Positions 26,115 to 40,159 are shown, numbered from the stretch's first letter. The stretch: 64,000 nt of DNA from Silurus meridionalis (GCF_014805685.1 NC_060909.1:5963792-6027791), one strand, 5' to 3'. Program-made: numbers and translations. The notes: generated by a model from the sequence alone, not told the origin.

Positions 26115-26330
26115 GGTGGTTTTTGTCATATGTGCTTTACAGGACAGTCATAATTCTTCTTTGTATTTTCCAGCAATGTTAGAAAGCTGGGGTCAGAGTG
26201 CAGGGTCAGCCATGATACAGCACCCCTGGAGAGATGAGGGTCAAGGGCCTTTCTCAAGGGCCACAAGTGTGGCAGCTTGGCAATACTGGGGTTTAAACCC
26301 CTGACATTCCACTGAGCTATGACTTCCATC
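26115..26330 (-). mobile_element. tRNA-derived SINE, minus strand
   Basis: Same family as 16880-17060 and 26900-27125, sharing GGGTCAGCCATGATACAGC and GGCAGCTTGGCAATAC. On the minus strand the B-box position reads GGGGTTTAAACCCC. The A-box region is AGCTCAGTGGAA. The left flank (GTCATATGTGCTTTACAGGA) is the SINE tail. Confidence 0.7.
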
Positions 26331-26361
26331 ATATTTATCTTATTTAGACTTATTTATTAGT

Positions 26362-26630
26362 TGAGATCAGAGCTCTAAAGAAGGCCACTCAAGAAGTTCC
26401 TCTCCAAACCATGTAAACCATATTTTCATTCAGCTCACTTTGCGCACAGGGGTGGTGTCATGCTGGAACAGGTTTGGGTTTCCAAGTTCTTGTGAATGCA
26501 TAGTTTTATTACACCGCATTCAAAGACGTCCTATACAATTGTGTGCCTCCAGCTTTGTGGTAGCTGTTTGGAGAAGAACCACATTTGGCAGGAAAGTCAA
26601 GTGTCCAAATACTTGTGTCTATATAGTGTA
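26362..26630 (+). mobile_element. TIR DNA element, right part
   Basis: It contains GCTCACTTTGCGCACAGGGG and CATGCTGGAACAGGTTTGGG and ends GTCTATATAGTGTA, the inverse of the left end at 11204. This is the complementary half of that family. Its own left end is missing. It begins about 30 bases after the SINE at 26115-26330. Confidence 0.65.
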
Positions 26631-26899
26631 CATTTATTAATAAAAAATTCATTTTAATTCTTTATTGTTTTTTTCCTTTTAAAATACAAAAAATGTTGGC
26701 ATTTAGGAAATAAAAAAAAGTAACTATATAGAAGCTACAGATTCTTTCATGTTTAATTTTGGGTTATGTTGCTGAGGGTCAGATACACAGCAAATATACA
26801 CAGCTTTTAATGAGGAACACCTGAACATCTGCACATTTATCACACTTCTGAAATTGCCCAAGAAACCAATCCTTTGGCATAATTGTAACATTCGTAAGA

Positions 26900-27125
26900 T
26901 TGAATAGAATAGACTTTATTTGTCACATATGCATTACAGCACAGTGAAATTCTTTCTTCACATGTCCAGACTGTCAGAGCGCATAGACAGCCATTATATG
27001 GCGCCCCTGGAGCACAGAGAGTTAAGGGCCTGGCTTAAGGGCCCAAAAGTGGCAGCTTGGCAATACAAGGGCTTAAATCCCGACCTTCTAAACAGTAACC
27101 CACTGCCTTAGCCATTGAGCCTCCA
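26900..27125 (-). mobile_element. tRNA-derived SINE, minus strand, A and B boxes visible
   Basis: The reverse complement begins near 27125 with TGGCTAAGGCAGTGGG, an A-box match, and has GGTCGGGATTTAAGCCC at the B-box position. The body GCCAAGCTGCCACTTTTGGG follows. The element ends with a tail whose + strand reads GACTTTATTTGTCACATATG. This is the most complete of the three copies of this family. Confidence 0.75.
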
Positions 27126-28342
27126 CTCCCCAAAAGCATGCTTACGCAGGTCAAGAGTACAAATGGGTACAGGTTCACAGAAACTGGACAAAGAACGGAA
27201 CCCTGTGAGATCTTCGGCTACTGTAGGCCATCAAGTTTTAGCATGCTATCCATTCTGTGATACGTTTCTGCTCACATCATTATTTAAGTCAGCTTGAGCC
27301 TTGACTCTGACTGTTCTTCTCTGAAACGGCATTCATAAATCTGAAGTCAATTTTAAACTAACCTACGAAAAAGACATAAGCCTAGTTTGGGACTCCTGAG
27401 AAATCCAATGCTAAGAATATCAGCTTTTTGTAACCCATGATTTATAGGCTTCCCCGCGACTCTGAACTCGGATATCTATGGTGGAATTCCAGGCAGTTTT
27501 GATGTGTTTTGGTGTCTGGTTCTCCTGCTGTGTGTCTGTATGGCTTGGTTAGGTGTAATAAAACCCCACAGCTACAGGCCCAGAGCAGACTGTGTACACA
27601 CTGTGCTTTATTCGAAAATGACAGGAGTCTTTGTTCAGGAGACCCTTGGGGCAGGGTGAGACGAACCTGCTAGTCTATGGTTCTCACACACTCCAGTGAT
27701 CTAATAATGGGACGCAGGTCGAGTGCTCACTCTCACCTTAGCGCTACAGACATGCACTTAGATGACTCATGTCATGCTTTTAATCGCCCACTTATGTGAC
27801 TAGATTTCAACTTGTTCATTCAAATTGTCCCCACATGAGAAATACTTTCGAATACGCAAATCTGTCCGCACTGAAGTGTTACACAAAGCGTGTAGCATTT
27901 TTGATTTAACAGATAGCATTTACGCCCTAGGGCTATGAAAGACAAGAATCGTGAGAACGTTTTTCCAAAAGGGTGCAGGCAGCATTTCTGATTTCTTTTG
28001 AGGTCAAAGGTCAAGCTTGTACAGTGTTTAAAACTGTAGCACAGTAATTGCAGGGAAGAAAAAAAAGCACGAAAATGCCACCAAATATTTTGTCTACGGC
28101 ATAGCGATTAGTCAAAATTATCTAATTGTACTATGATAACCATAATGTTTATTCAAAGCACTACATGCTTAGTGATTGACTTGACACACGGCAGATATAA
28201 CAAGCTGGGACTAGAACAAATACATTTAGAATTGAATTTTCCCAAGTTTTATTAATATTATGATCCCCTAAAATGTCTTAATTAGTAAATAGTAGATATC
28301 TGGAATGGGATTTTTGCTCAGAATTTTATTGCAGATATCATA

Positions 28343-29126
28343 TACAGTCTGTGAAAAGTTTTGTAAAAGTATTTTACTGTTTTCAAAAGACACATGTTCC
28401 TTTTGTTTAAAGGCAACAGGTAAGGTGATTGAAGATTTACAGTGACCAAAGAAATATATAAATGTACAGATGTTATTACATTTATTTTTATCTGTATTTA
28501 CTTTTAACTGTAAAATCCTCTCTTAGCAGGAATAACAGCTTTACACACCCTTGGCATTTAGACAATTATTTTGCCATGCTTTTTTTAAACTTGCCGAAGT
28601 TGTTCTTCACTGGTTAGATATTTCTTTCTGATTTTGTGGTCCAGTTCATCCAGTTCAATAGGATGTTAGTGCAGTGACTGCGCAGACCAATTCATGACAT
28701 TTAACACTCCAGCCGGCTGTATGCTCTCTAAATAACACTTGGACGTATGCTTGGACGTATGCTTCAGCTCAGTCAGTTGTTGTTTGGTGAAGTCAGTTCC
28801 AATTAGACGCAGTCCAGACGGAATTGCACGGAGTGGATGTATGGAATTGTAGCCATGTTGGTTTAGTTTTCCTTTAACCCGGAATAAATCTCCAAGCTTC
28901 CACCTCTATGTTTGACTGTGGAGGTGAGGCAGTCTGATAACATCTTCTCTCCTGATCTTATATAACTTAAAGCCGGAAATGTTAAATTTGAACTTTCTTC
29001 AAGTCATTTACTTGTGTTTTCCTTTTGTCATTTACTATTTTGTTGCTTAGCAACAAAAAAAACATGCATGTTTACTAAAAGCCATAAAAGACCAGGTGTT
29101 TCCAATTTATTTTTACAGGCACTGTA
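28343..29126 (-). mobile_element. Tc1-like transposon, internally deleted, minus strand
   Basis: The ends are inverted: left TACAGTCTGTGAAAAGTTTT and the right end's reverse complement TACAGTGCCTGTAAAAATAA. On the minus strand, ELDHKIRKKYLTSEEQLRQV just before a stop (about 28585-28650) has the form of a Tc1 transposase C-terminus. Only 784 bases remain; the catalytic core is absent or scrambled, so it cannot move by itself. Confidence 0.7.
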
Positions 29127-32100
29127 TCTTTTTGGTTATCAAAATAAAACAATGGATAATATATTCCGCATTATATACTGACAGGATAAAATAGTCTGAT
29201 ATGGTGATATGATTTCTAATGCACAAAAAATTTAATTAGCTAAATTAATTCAAATGAAAAAATATTTTTGAAAAAAAAAATTATTTAATAAATAAACAAA
29301 TCAATGTGTATACTATTTCAATTTCTTAAGTTTTAAACAAATAATATTAAACTCTATTTTACTGGTGTTTCCATATAAAAAAAAAATTTATGACAAAAAT
29401 ATGGTGACCCATGTGACAGGGATGCACAGTATGTAATGGAAAATTAGGTAATGGGGAAAGATGATTTAGTCAGTAGACAGAGGTCAAAACTCTCAGCTAT
29501 TACTCTTAACATTGGAAATTTGGTCAAATCCCAAACTCCAGCAATCCTACAGACAGGAATTTAGCTTCTATAGGTTTTTATTGAAGTCTCACACTCACAT
29601 GAGCAAGCAAATCTCTTTCCTAAATAATTTACTATCCCCTTATTTAAACGATCCAAAGTGTGCTATGAATCTTCTGTTCCAGACCTGTACAGAGAGGTGC
29701 AAAGTCTCAGAATTCTTTTCTTTTCAAGCAGCTCTTGGTGCCCTCTGTTGGCCAAAGCAGGTCCTAATGGTATTCTGTTAAATCAGTTACAGAGTGTCTG
29801 AGATTTCTGCTTCCAAAAAGCAAAACCCAGCAGACAGACACGTCGAGAAAGACATATCTGATGCTGGAATAGTTGGGGACTGTTAAGTCATTTAGTGGAA
29901 AATATTGGTTTAATGCTCTTTCATGGCAATTGTTCACCAACACCTGGTTTTCCTCAAGCTGGGCTGCAGTGTGGGCTATCATTAATACCTTATGTTGCCT
30001 AAATGTATTGTACTACTCTGGTTAGACATTTATGAGCCAGTTAAAGGAATGTTCATGACATCTACTCCACTGATTTACTCTGATCTTGATTACTCCACAA
30101 GTTCAGAGTCATTTTTTTTTTACAGACATACCAATTTAATATAATCCAATACAAGTATTTTGGAGATATTACAAATGAATAATAAACCTATAGTTAATTA
30201 TGACATATATGTTTGTCTCCAGAATTGTCCTCACCTGCCTCTATTGATAATTTTACTTAGGATGTGTTCCATTCAGGCCTATCCATCTTTTAAAAATTGG
30301 CCATACACACTCCGTTAACTGACTGTCCAACTGTCCTGAGCTGATGATCAGGATGAACAGATGACTCGAACTGCAAACCATCCCAACCTGCTGACAGTAA
30401 CATAAAGGTCAAGCATACACAGCAATGACAGCCCCTGCCTTTGTTGGTAAACAAATTAATCTTCCCAAAGGTCACCATTTGTCCTGCTGTGCCTCCTTCT
30501 CCTTCGCTATCTCTGTTCAGGAGAAAAATCTGTCAGCAACCTAGATCTCGCCAGTGGACTGCAGTTTTGCAGAGCTATCAGCATTCTGCAGCACTAACAC
30601 ACACCTGATGGCGGCGTCGCGCACTGCTGCGCCACAGCTGTCTTGGGACAGAAGACGCTACCGGCTCGTGCATGCCAATCGGAATGGTGCTCGATTCTCC
30701 AACTGGCGCTCGCTGGACACCTGCCCACCGGTGAATGCTGCTGGCCAACACTCCCTGCCTTAGGCCTTAGGCCTTCTGTTCACAATAGCGATAGAAGCTT
30801 CTGTCTTTTCTCCTGTGTAAAAAAAAAAGTAAAAATATCTTCATCCACCTGCTCAGTTCCACTGTGGAATTTACAGCCGCAGTCTCCAGGAAACCTGAAG
30901 CAAAGGAATTATGCTGCACTCTACAATATGTTCAACATATATTGTAACATATAGGATAAAATAGAAATGTTTTAGAGCACATGGTTTCACCAATGTCTTC
31001 TGCCTAATGTTGCAATGTTCCCAGGGTATACTCTGCATTCACCATGACCCTGACCAGAATAAAGCACTTACTGAAGGATGAATGAATAAACGCAATATTT
31101 ATTTTTCTGCCAGTCTTTTTCCTCTGTGTTTTATAACCATTAAAAAAATGTCATCAACAGCTCTGCTTTCAGTTTCACCAGTTTTCTGTACCTGTGTAAA
31201 CTACGGCTTCTGATCCTTCACAGCATTCTTGTCCTCTGAACAAAAAATCTCGAGAATTCCATTTCGACTTCAGCAGCTGCCAGAGCTCTGATTAATGGCT
31301 GCCCATCTCCCTGCCTACTGAAAAGCAGCCATTTTGAACGACGGCAAAATCCAGCCAGTGACCCACAGCTAATAACCTTCCACTTGAGCAGGCTATTGAG
31401 CGAATAGCACCACTGTTTATTGTGCTGTTTGATAGTGGTATGGACTGTAAGTGAATAGGCCAGAGGGTTAATAATCTTTAGAAGGCTTTACCAATCCTGT
31501 GTGCGCTTGGGGAAAACTGTGACCCAGATTGTCTACTGGGAGGCTTGGGGTTGATTGTAACCAATGAAGAGTAAAGTATCTGGGAGATATATGACCTTTA
31601 GACTGGTTTCAGATTTAAAGGTTAGGCTTGACACGGAGTCAGTGATACCAGGTTAGCATGTGCACTAATGTAAGACAAAATACTAATGAATTTTAATATT
31701 CTTTTTTTGCCTTTTATGTTTTTTACATTTTAATTGTTTACCCAATGGAATTTTGTATCAAAATACTTTAGTGTTTTGTATTTTTGTATTTTTAAGATAC
31801 TGTAAAATACTTTGTAAGAAGTCTACATGATGACTTCATAAAAATGCTTATTTTATATTATGTTTATCTATGTAAAAGAAGGTGGTGAAGGTAAGAAAAG
31901 TGCAGGCTGCCAGCTTTCAAATAGGTGTCTAACAATAGATAAATAAATATTTGATTGCAGAATATTGTACCCTAATTAAAGTAGCTGTTTTGTAGGATCA
32001 TAATTATGCATCCCACAGCATGAATAACTGCCTGACACATAATACATTATTATATTTATTATTAACAATCAAATGATTCATTAGTTAGAATCTAGTTGCT

Positions 32101-32609
32101 ATGAATGCAGTTGTTTTCTTATGAATTACTTGTTTATTATTGTGTCAGTGTTGCTGATGCAAAGTAGCCCTTCGTTACCAAACACCAAGTAACTAAATTA
32201 GGATACAATTATGAGTCATTCACAAACTGTAAAACATTAAACTGTTGATTTCTTTAAAAACGAACCTTCATCTGGGAGATCACAGGGAAATATATGTGAA
32301 TATTTGATCTTTAACTGGTTGCATATGTCAGATTTATCGAATGACTCGGCCACGGAAAAGCTGTTGCTAAACATTGTTTACTTAATGATCTGAGTCAGTG
32401 TAATGGTGAAGGAACAGATCAAACAGGCCAATTGATGGACGGTTTGTGAAGAAATTTCATGCTCCTTTTTTTATTTTGTTTTTTTGTTTTTAAATAAGAA
32501 AAAAATACAGTAGTTTATTTTGATACATGGCGAGGCTGCTGTATTTTGTATTTTATTTTGATACACTTAAAGTTAAGGTATTTGGTATGTATCATTGCCC
32601 AACCCTGTA
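29127..32609. other. Intergenic interval, mostly unique sequence
   Basis: No convincing exon. A GC-rich island at 30590-30770 stands out from its AT-rich surroundings. The stretch 31195-31470 is complex unique sequence that could be a conserved noncoding element. Nothing recognisable otherwise. Confidence 0.6.
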
Positions 32610-33436
32610 TACAGTATCTCACAAAAGTGAGTACACCCCTCACATTTCACCAACCATTTTTTTATGTTCTCAAGGGACAATATTATAGAAATTGGATATA
32701 CTGTCGAGTAGTCACTATGCAGTTTGTATAGCAGTACATATTTACTGTTCTCTACAATTAACTCAACATACAGCCATTATTGTCTAAATAACTGGCAACA
32801 AAAGTGAGTACACCCTAAGTGAACATGTCAAACCTGTGTTCAAAGTGTCAATCTTTTGTGTGAGCACCATTAATATTTAGCACTACCTTAAGTCACCTGG
32901 GTATGTAATTCACCAGAGCTGCACAGGTTGTTGCTGGGATCCTCTTTTACTCCTCCATAATGACATCATGAAGCTGCTGGATGTTAAAAACTTGGTGCCT
33001 CTCCACCTTCTTTTTAAGGATGCCCCACAGGTGGTAAATAAGGTTCAGGTCTGGAGACATACTTGGCCACTCCATCACCTTCAGCTTCCTCAGCAAGGCG
33101 GTTGTCATCTTGGCGGCATGTTTGGGGTCGTTTTCATGTTGAAAAACTGCCATTCAGCTCAGCTTTTAAAGAAAAGGCATCATGTACTGCTTCAGAATTT
33201 CACAGAACATGTTGGAATCCATGTTTCCCTCAATGAACCGCAGCTCCCCAGTACCAGCAGCACTCATTCAGCCCCAGACCATGATGCTGCCACCACCATG
33301 TTTGACTGTAGGACACCATATGAGCCAAACATGTTTATCTTATTAGATCACAGGACATGGTTCTAGTAATTCATGCTTTTCAACAGGTTGTCTTCAGTAA
33401 ACTTTAGAAAGCCAACTTCAGAAGGGGCTTCCTTCT
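32610..33436 (-). mobile_element. Tc1-like transposon, truncated, minus strand
   Basis: The left end reads TACAGTATCTCACAAAAGTG. The transposase C-terminal region is open on the minus strand at 32947-33153 and includes FQHENDPKHAAK and WPSMSPDLNLIYHLWGILKK. At the second catalytic position the expected Asp is Glu, and the Glu expected in the PIENLW context is Tyr (LIYHLW), so two of the DDE residues are changed. The element is cut at 33436 by a GT/TA microsatellite, and no right end is found beyond it. Confidence 0.8.
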
Positions 33437-33439
33437 GGG

Positions 33440-34613
<1,174 letters not shown>

Positions 34614-34621
34614 ATATAAAT

Positions 34622-34941
34622 CAGGGGTCACCAACGTGGTGCCCGCAGGCACCAGGTAGCCCGCAAGGACCACATAGTAGCCCACGGGCCTTTTCTATAA
34701 ATAGTTGTTTCCTACTTTGTTAAATCATTGTTGATAATTATTATGCGAAATCATTAACATGATCACTGTCTTCACATAGATGAATATCACTAATTATTAA
34801 TAATAACATATAATAAAAGGTAAATTGAGCAAATATGTTATTTCAGATCAAACTGAAAACTGTGTGTATCAAATTGGTAGCCCTTCACATTAATCGGTAC
34901 CCAAGAAGTAGCTCTCAGTTTCAAAAAGTTGGTGACCCCTG
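34622..34941. mobile_element. hAT nonautonomous element with perfect 8-bp TSD
   Basis: It begins CAGGGGTCACCAACGTGGTG and ends AAAAAGTTGGTGACCCCTG; the terminal 14 bases are exact inverted repeats (CAGGGGTCACCAAC / GTTGGTGACCCCTG). The 8-base sequence ATATAAAT flanks it on both sides (34614-34621 and 34942-34949), the duplication length typical of hAT transposition. It is 320 bp long and has no transposase. Confidence 0.93.
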
Positions 34942-34949
34942 ATATAAAT

Positions 34950-37517
34950 GGTTAAATTCAGTCAGACAAACTTAGGATTCATAGATATTTATGGTTAGAG
35001 AATAACGGTAAAGAATTTATAAACATGAAAGTAAAAGTATTATATATTATGTTAGAACAATATTGCCTTTTTTTTTTTTTTTTTTTGAGAATTCCTGTCA
35101 GGTAAGTTCATTTTAGCTACCCTAAAAATCTTGAGCGTATTAGCACCTTAAACAACTTTCATTTTAATTAAATTCTTCCACATATTAATGTAAAAAGATA
35201 ATAAAATTACATGTAAATCTGCAGAAAGTTATTCACATAAACGAAAATCCTCCTCAACAAATAAAGGAGGATTATATTAGTGTTTTTTGTTTTAGTGTGT
35301 GTTTGTAATTGCTCTTAAATAACGATTGAAAAAGATTTGTTTCCACGTGGCCTTGAAGTGCCAATTTCAACAATTACATCAGGGAAGAGTTTCAATGCTA
35401 TGAATAGTAAGAAGCTCTTGAATGTACTGTAAGAGTTTGTCTTGGCAGGCAGATGTCTGAAGCAGAGCAGAAACACACGGAGAAGAGTAGAACTGGCACT
35501 GCCAGCATGTTTAGACGAGCACCAGCAGCAGGCGCAGTGGCACTACTGGCGTCAGCGTCTGCAGAACAGTACTGTAGCACGGCAGAGGTGGTCACAGCCC
35601 ACCGGCTTCCACCGCTTCACACTCTCTCCGTCTCTGTCGCTCTCTGTCTGTCTGTTTTGCACCAAAAAGTTTTTACACTTTAATAACATTTTAATCACTT
35701 TGTGTTCTGATTTCTGGCTGAAAGTGTGCACAAAAAAGGTTGTTCCTTTGGAAAAATTCTTTTAAAGAAGTCCTAAAGATGGTTTTCCATCTGGCACAAA
35801 AGAGGCTCAGACAAAAACAGACAAAACTCATTTATACAGCTGAGCAAATTTGTAGATGAGACACCAAACTAACACATCACTAACAAACAGTATTGATGCT
35901 TTGTATAAGTTGCATTTTTGTAAGTTCTCATTTTAATCAATGATTTATCCTGTTTAAGGCCATGGTGGGTTTGGAGGCAATTCTGGGAACACCTGTCCAT
36001 CAAGGCACCATGCACAGACACACACACATTTGCACATTCATTTACACCTTGGGGCAAGTTATCATAGCCAATCCACCTACATTCAAATTTCTGGAGGTTG
36101 GAAAAACCAGAGAACCTGAAGACAACCACACAGAGAGTCCATGTGAAATTCCACACCCAATAAACTCATGAAATTAATAAAGAAGATATTTATTTATTTA
36201 TTTCTCTGGAGAACCTTGAGAAAGTCCACATGGACAGAAAAAGGAAAACTCCACACAAACAGTTTAGGATTTCAGGGGACCCACTGAACTGTAAGCTTTT
36301 GTTCCTTTGGTCAAATATTAGGAACTAAAAAAAGGGATAATTCACATAGACCATTTTGAGAAGACGATCAAATAAAATTGTCACAGCATTAGCATAGTGT
36401 CATGTAATGACAAGAAACATGGAACATGAAGCATGACAACAATCGTAGATAGATGAATACAAAAGAAAGGAAAAAATGCTGTGAACCTTGTAAGATGTGA
36501 AACAGGTGACCAAAGAGTCACATGACCGTTTATTGAGGTGCAGGAAATGCAGTCCCTGTCCATAATACTAAGACATCGGTCCCTAAGATTTGTGCCAATA
36601 AATTATTCACAGAATAATATTTTATTTACGAGTCATAAAGCCAACATGGTGCATTTTTTTCTTTTAATATTTTACATTTTAGCATGCAGGGAGAAAAACA
36701 TTCTGAAGCTCCCGTTCTTCCATACTATAGATTTAATCTGGAAATGCAAAAAATATTTTTTTGCTTGGGTTTTTTGTTTGTAGAAAAATATTTGTTGTAT
36801 AGAATTTATTTGAAATTTTATCAGCATTTTTAAAGCATCCACTAGCAAGCTATTTATTTATTTATTTGTTTGTTTGTTTGTTTGTTTATATATTTCATGG
36901 TATATTTCAATGTATATTCAAGATTCAATTTTCATGATTCAAGATCTTCATTTGTGACAAACAGTTACAGAATACAACTTGCATTGAACATTTTTTGCAT
37001 TGAAAAACCTGATCGGTTGCTCAGAAAAAGTGATTATAAAAATAAATTATGAGAAAATAAAATATAATGAGAAAATATAGAATATTAAAACAGTAAATGG
37101 CTTTAATTCAGATTCACCCTTTACGTCAATTCTCTTTTTCCAACACTGATGTTCCAGTGCAGTCTGTAGATGTGAGTATGTGTCTCCCAGAGATGTTCAT
37201 TTATGGTTAATTAAATCCAGAAAAATCCCCCTAGTAGTCACACCATCTTGGGGACTAATTGAATTGAAAAGAGGAAATTATCTGAAACGCTTGTAGCTGA
37301 TTTGATTGATATAATTTTAGGTGTTGAACCGAGGGTGAACAAAAGCCAGGACACAGATTTGCGTTTCGATTTGCTTGTGTGCGTGTGTGTGATGTCTTTA
37401 TAAGTGTATCCACCCATCTGTCAATGATCCATGTTTTCATACATCTCTGGCAGCTGGGAACCAACTAGAAACACTTCAGGTCTTCCAGGAGGGCCATTAC
37501 CCAACACCCATTATTAG

Positions 37518-37519
<2 letters not shown>
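34950..37519. other. Intergenic interval
   Basis: It holds a GC-richer stretch with overlapping open frames (35440-35640), a dispersed fish repeat (35955-36260) and TTTA/TTTG tetranucleotide runs (36851-36887). I see nothing else recognisable. Confidence 0.6.
35955..36260 (+). repeat. Dispersed fish repeat, degraded
   Basis: The run of phrases GGCACCATGCACAGACACAC, TTGGGGCAAGTTATCATAGCC, CCAATCCACCTAC, GAGAACCTGAAG and GAAATTCCACAC is one I recognise from a common teleost interspersed repeat. A second partial block follows at 36205-36260. I cannot assign the class. Confidence 0.5.

Positions 37520-37564
<45 letters not shown>
37520..37564. repeat. CT microsatellite
   Basis: About 22 CT units. 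Confidence 0.95.
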
Positions 37565-37567
<3 letters not shown>

Positions 37568-37599
37568 CATTCTATGACTCTCTTCATTACACACACATA

Positions 37600-38290
37600 T
37601 CACAGCCTGGAGACGGCCTGCTCGTCTTATTCAAATTGGTCTCGGCAGGAAAATGCGTTCATGATGACGGTGATAATAGCATAGGAGAAAAGAGCGGGCC
37701 TTCAGCTTCAAACACCATTTAATTTGGAGATTAAGCAAATAAAAAGCCATTATGGCCAGCCTCAGTGCCATAGTGGGCCGCTGTTACAAGCCAGCATCTA
37801 CTCTCATTTAACGGAAATGAGCTATAAAAGATCAGTGTTGGCTACATTGAGGTTTTAAAGTGTGTATAATTTTTTTGGGGGTAAAGCCGTCTTTTCCGGT
37901 CTTTATGACCATCGCACATGATGAATGCAGTGTTTTCTACCCGATGAGAGATTGTGATCTTTCCAGAAGGTATACGTAATGGACGGAATGAGGCAACAAA
38001 AAAAATTCCATTGCAGTTTTAATTAAATGTGCAGTCAACGTGATTAGCTACGGCGTCTGATATTATTTAGATCTAATTACCAGCAGATGGTTGCTTTATC
38101 TGCACTTAGGGCAACTGAGGCAAAGAGATGCAGCGCACACAGGAATCATTAGGAAGTTGACTCACAGGTTTTTTTTTCCCACTCTCCTATTACAAGCTGT
38201 AAAAGTCATCACCCAAATGTTAATTAGTGCTAATTTAATTATTTAATTACATGTGCGCTCTTCGTGCCATGGCTTCTCCCCTTGCTTCCT
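37600..38290. other. Candidate conserved noncoding element
   Basis: Complex, nonrepetitive sequence of balanced composition, with several homeodomain-type TAAT cores (for example GTTTTAATTAAATG at about 38014) and no open frame of interest. It stands between a microsatellite and ordinary AT-rich flank. The call rests on texture only. Confidence 0.3.
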
Positions 38291-38299
38291 CTCTCAGAG

Positions 38300-38875
38300 C
38301 CCAGATAGGAATCTGAATGTGTGTGTCTGTGTGTGTGTATATGCATTTATTAGTCATGCACTGATGTTTTTATACGACTGTCTCTGTTCACAAATGCAGC
38401 TGACAGAGATTGGAAAGCCGGCTCACCTGCAGAGAGGGGTCCACATGCCTATGTGTGTGTCTGTATATTTTACACGCAGCATCTAAAGTACTCCAGGTCA
38501 CCTGGGGAGAGAGAGATAGAGAAGCTCCCCGGGATCCTGATGAAGTCATGTCGTATTAATGCTATCTCTGATCACTTCATTTCAAACCATGAGCTTTTAA
38601 AGGCTTAGGCTGATCCTGTAGGAATTTCAATAACACTGATTGGTGTCATTCTCTAGTCAAGTAATACGCTTTCCAACAGACTGGACCGTTCCACAGATGT
38701 GTGTGCACGTGTGTAGGAGACAGCTCTCCTATAACTGTTGGTGGAATACAACCTAAATGGGACATTAGTTAACCTCAGAACACCACACACAAACACATGC
38801 ACACATTTTTTCACATCAGAGATGAGAAGTAATGAAGTACAAATACTTCGTTACTGTACTTAAGTATATTTGTCT

Positions 38876-38936
<61 letters not shown>

Positions 38937-39690
38937 TGTAATTCAGTGAGAATCACTTGGTAAATATGCCCTGAGTAACAGACTCATGACTGATGGTGAA
39001 TTGAGACCCCTTTAATTGTGTAATGTGTCTTCTCTAGGACAAGGAGATGAAACCCCTATACTTTGTGACTGTTGATTTCCTGATCAAAATTCCATCAAAT
39101 GATACTATGCACTGGGCATAACCAGGACTGGTCAGTGGAGTCTCCATAGTGGAATGTTGTGCATCAGTTATTTAGTTAACAAAAGCAGTACATACTGTAT
39201 AGCTTTATAGGTTTGATCCCTGGAGAAAATCTAGCCACCAATGAATGCATGCCTTTAGAAGAAGAGAATGCAATTTCTGTATGACAACAGTATTTCTATA
39301 AGATATTCATACATACAGTCTTTGTAATTTGGTGAGCAGTGAGAAGAGTCTGACCTCATCATGGAACTCTTTCATGATTCGGGTTTTGAATACGCAAGGA
39401 AAAATTGCCTAGGCTTCACCTCATTTAAGTAAGAAATGGTGTAAACATCCACTTTGTACCACCCACAACCTTTAACTGTGTAGAATCCTGTGGAGACCAT
39501 GGGTTTCTCTTGGAGACCTAAATGCTGTGCATCTCATTTTTAAACTGTACATTCGGTTTCATGGAAGATTATAGTCTGGTCAGAACATATCTGGTTTATT
39601 AATTACCTGTCATGAATTGGTCCTTATGATCAAACAATTATGGGATGTTAATGATAACATGGGAAACTTCACTTCACGTGTTTAGAAAAG
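38300..39690. other. Intergenic interval
   Basis: It contains an AT microsatellite (38879-38931) preceded by a fragment (AATGAAGTACAAATACTTCG) resembling the start of the dispersed repeat family at 8085. Otherwise unique sequence with no recognised feature. Confidence 0.6.
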
Positions 39691-39694
39691 TGGT

Positions 39695-39900
39695 CACTCA
39701 TTGGTTACGATGATGGACTTCTCCTTGGAAGGTTGTGAGTTTTAATCCCACCACAATCAAGCTGGCACTTTTGGGCCTTTAAACTAGGCCCTTAAACCCC
39801 AAGAGCTCAGTTACATAAATTAGATCATTCTCAGTTGCTTTGGGTAAGGGCGGTAATGCAATATAATGTAATGTAATGCAATGCAATGCAATGCAATGTT
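39695..39900 (+). mobile_element. tRNA-derived SINE with AATGC tail, plus strand
   Basis: TGGTTACGATGATGG sits where an A box is expected, and GGTTGTGAGTTTTAATCCCA at the B-box position. The body TTGGGCCTTTAAACTAGGCC follows and the element ends in TTTGGGTAAGGGCGGTAATG plus an AATGC pentamer array (39856-39898). The copies at 11355-11500 (minus) and the fragment at 45640-45700 belong with it. Confidence 0.7.
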
Positions 39901-40157
39901 TAGACACATTTTCGGTTCCATTACTGTCCTGCAGGAGGCGCTGCTGTAGTACTGCAATTCAATTCAGCTCATGCAGCAAATTCTCTTACTTTTATTTATT
40001 TATTTCAGAATTGAGAAAGTTTATTTATTCCACTTCAGATCAAAATGAACAAAAAAAATATAAATGAGCAAATATATGTCATATTGCGATGTAAAATACA
40101 TATTTATAGTCTAAAACCAGCATTTTGTTTTATTGTTTGTCTTTGCTTGTTCTTGCC

Positions 40158-40159
<2 letters not shown>

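Larger units (their letters stand above)
25400..28340. other. Intergenic interval with SINE and TIR-element copies
   Basis: No exon is seen. Mobile elements lie at 26115-26330, 26362-26630 and 26900-27125. The remainder (25400-26110, 26635-26895, 27130-28340) is unique AT-rich sequence in which I recognise nothing. Confidence 0.7.
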
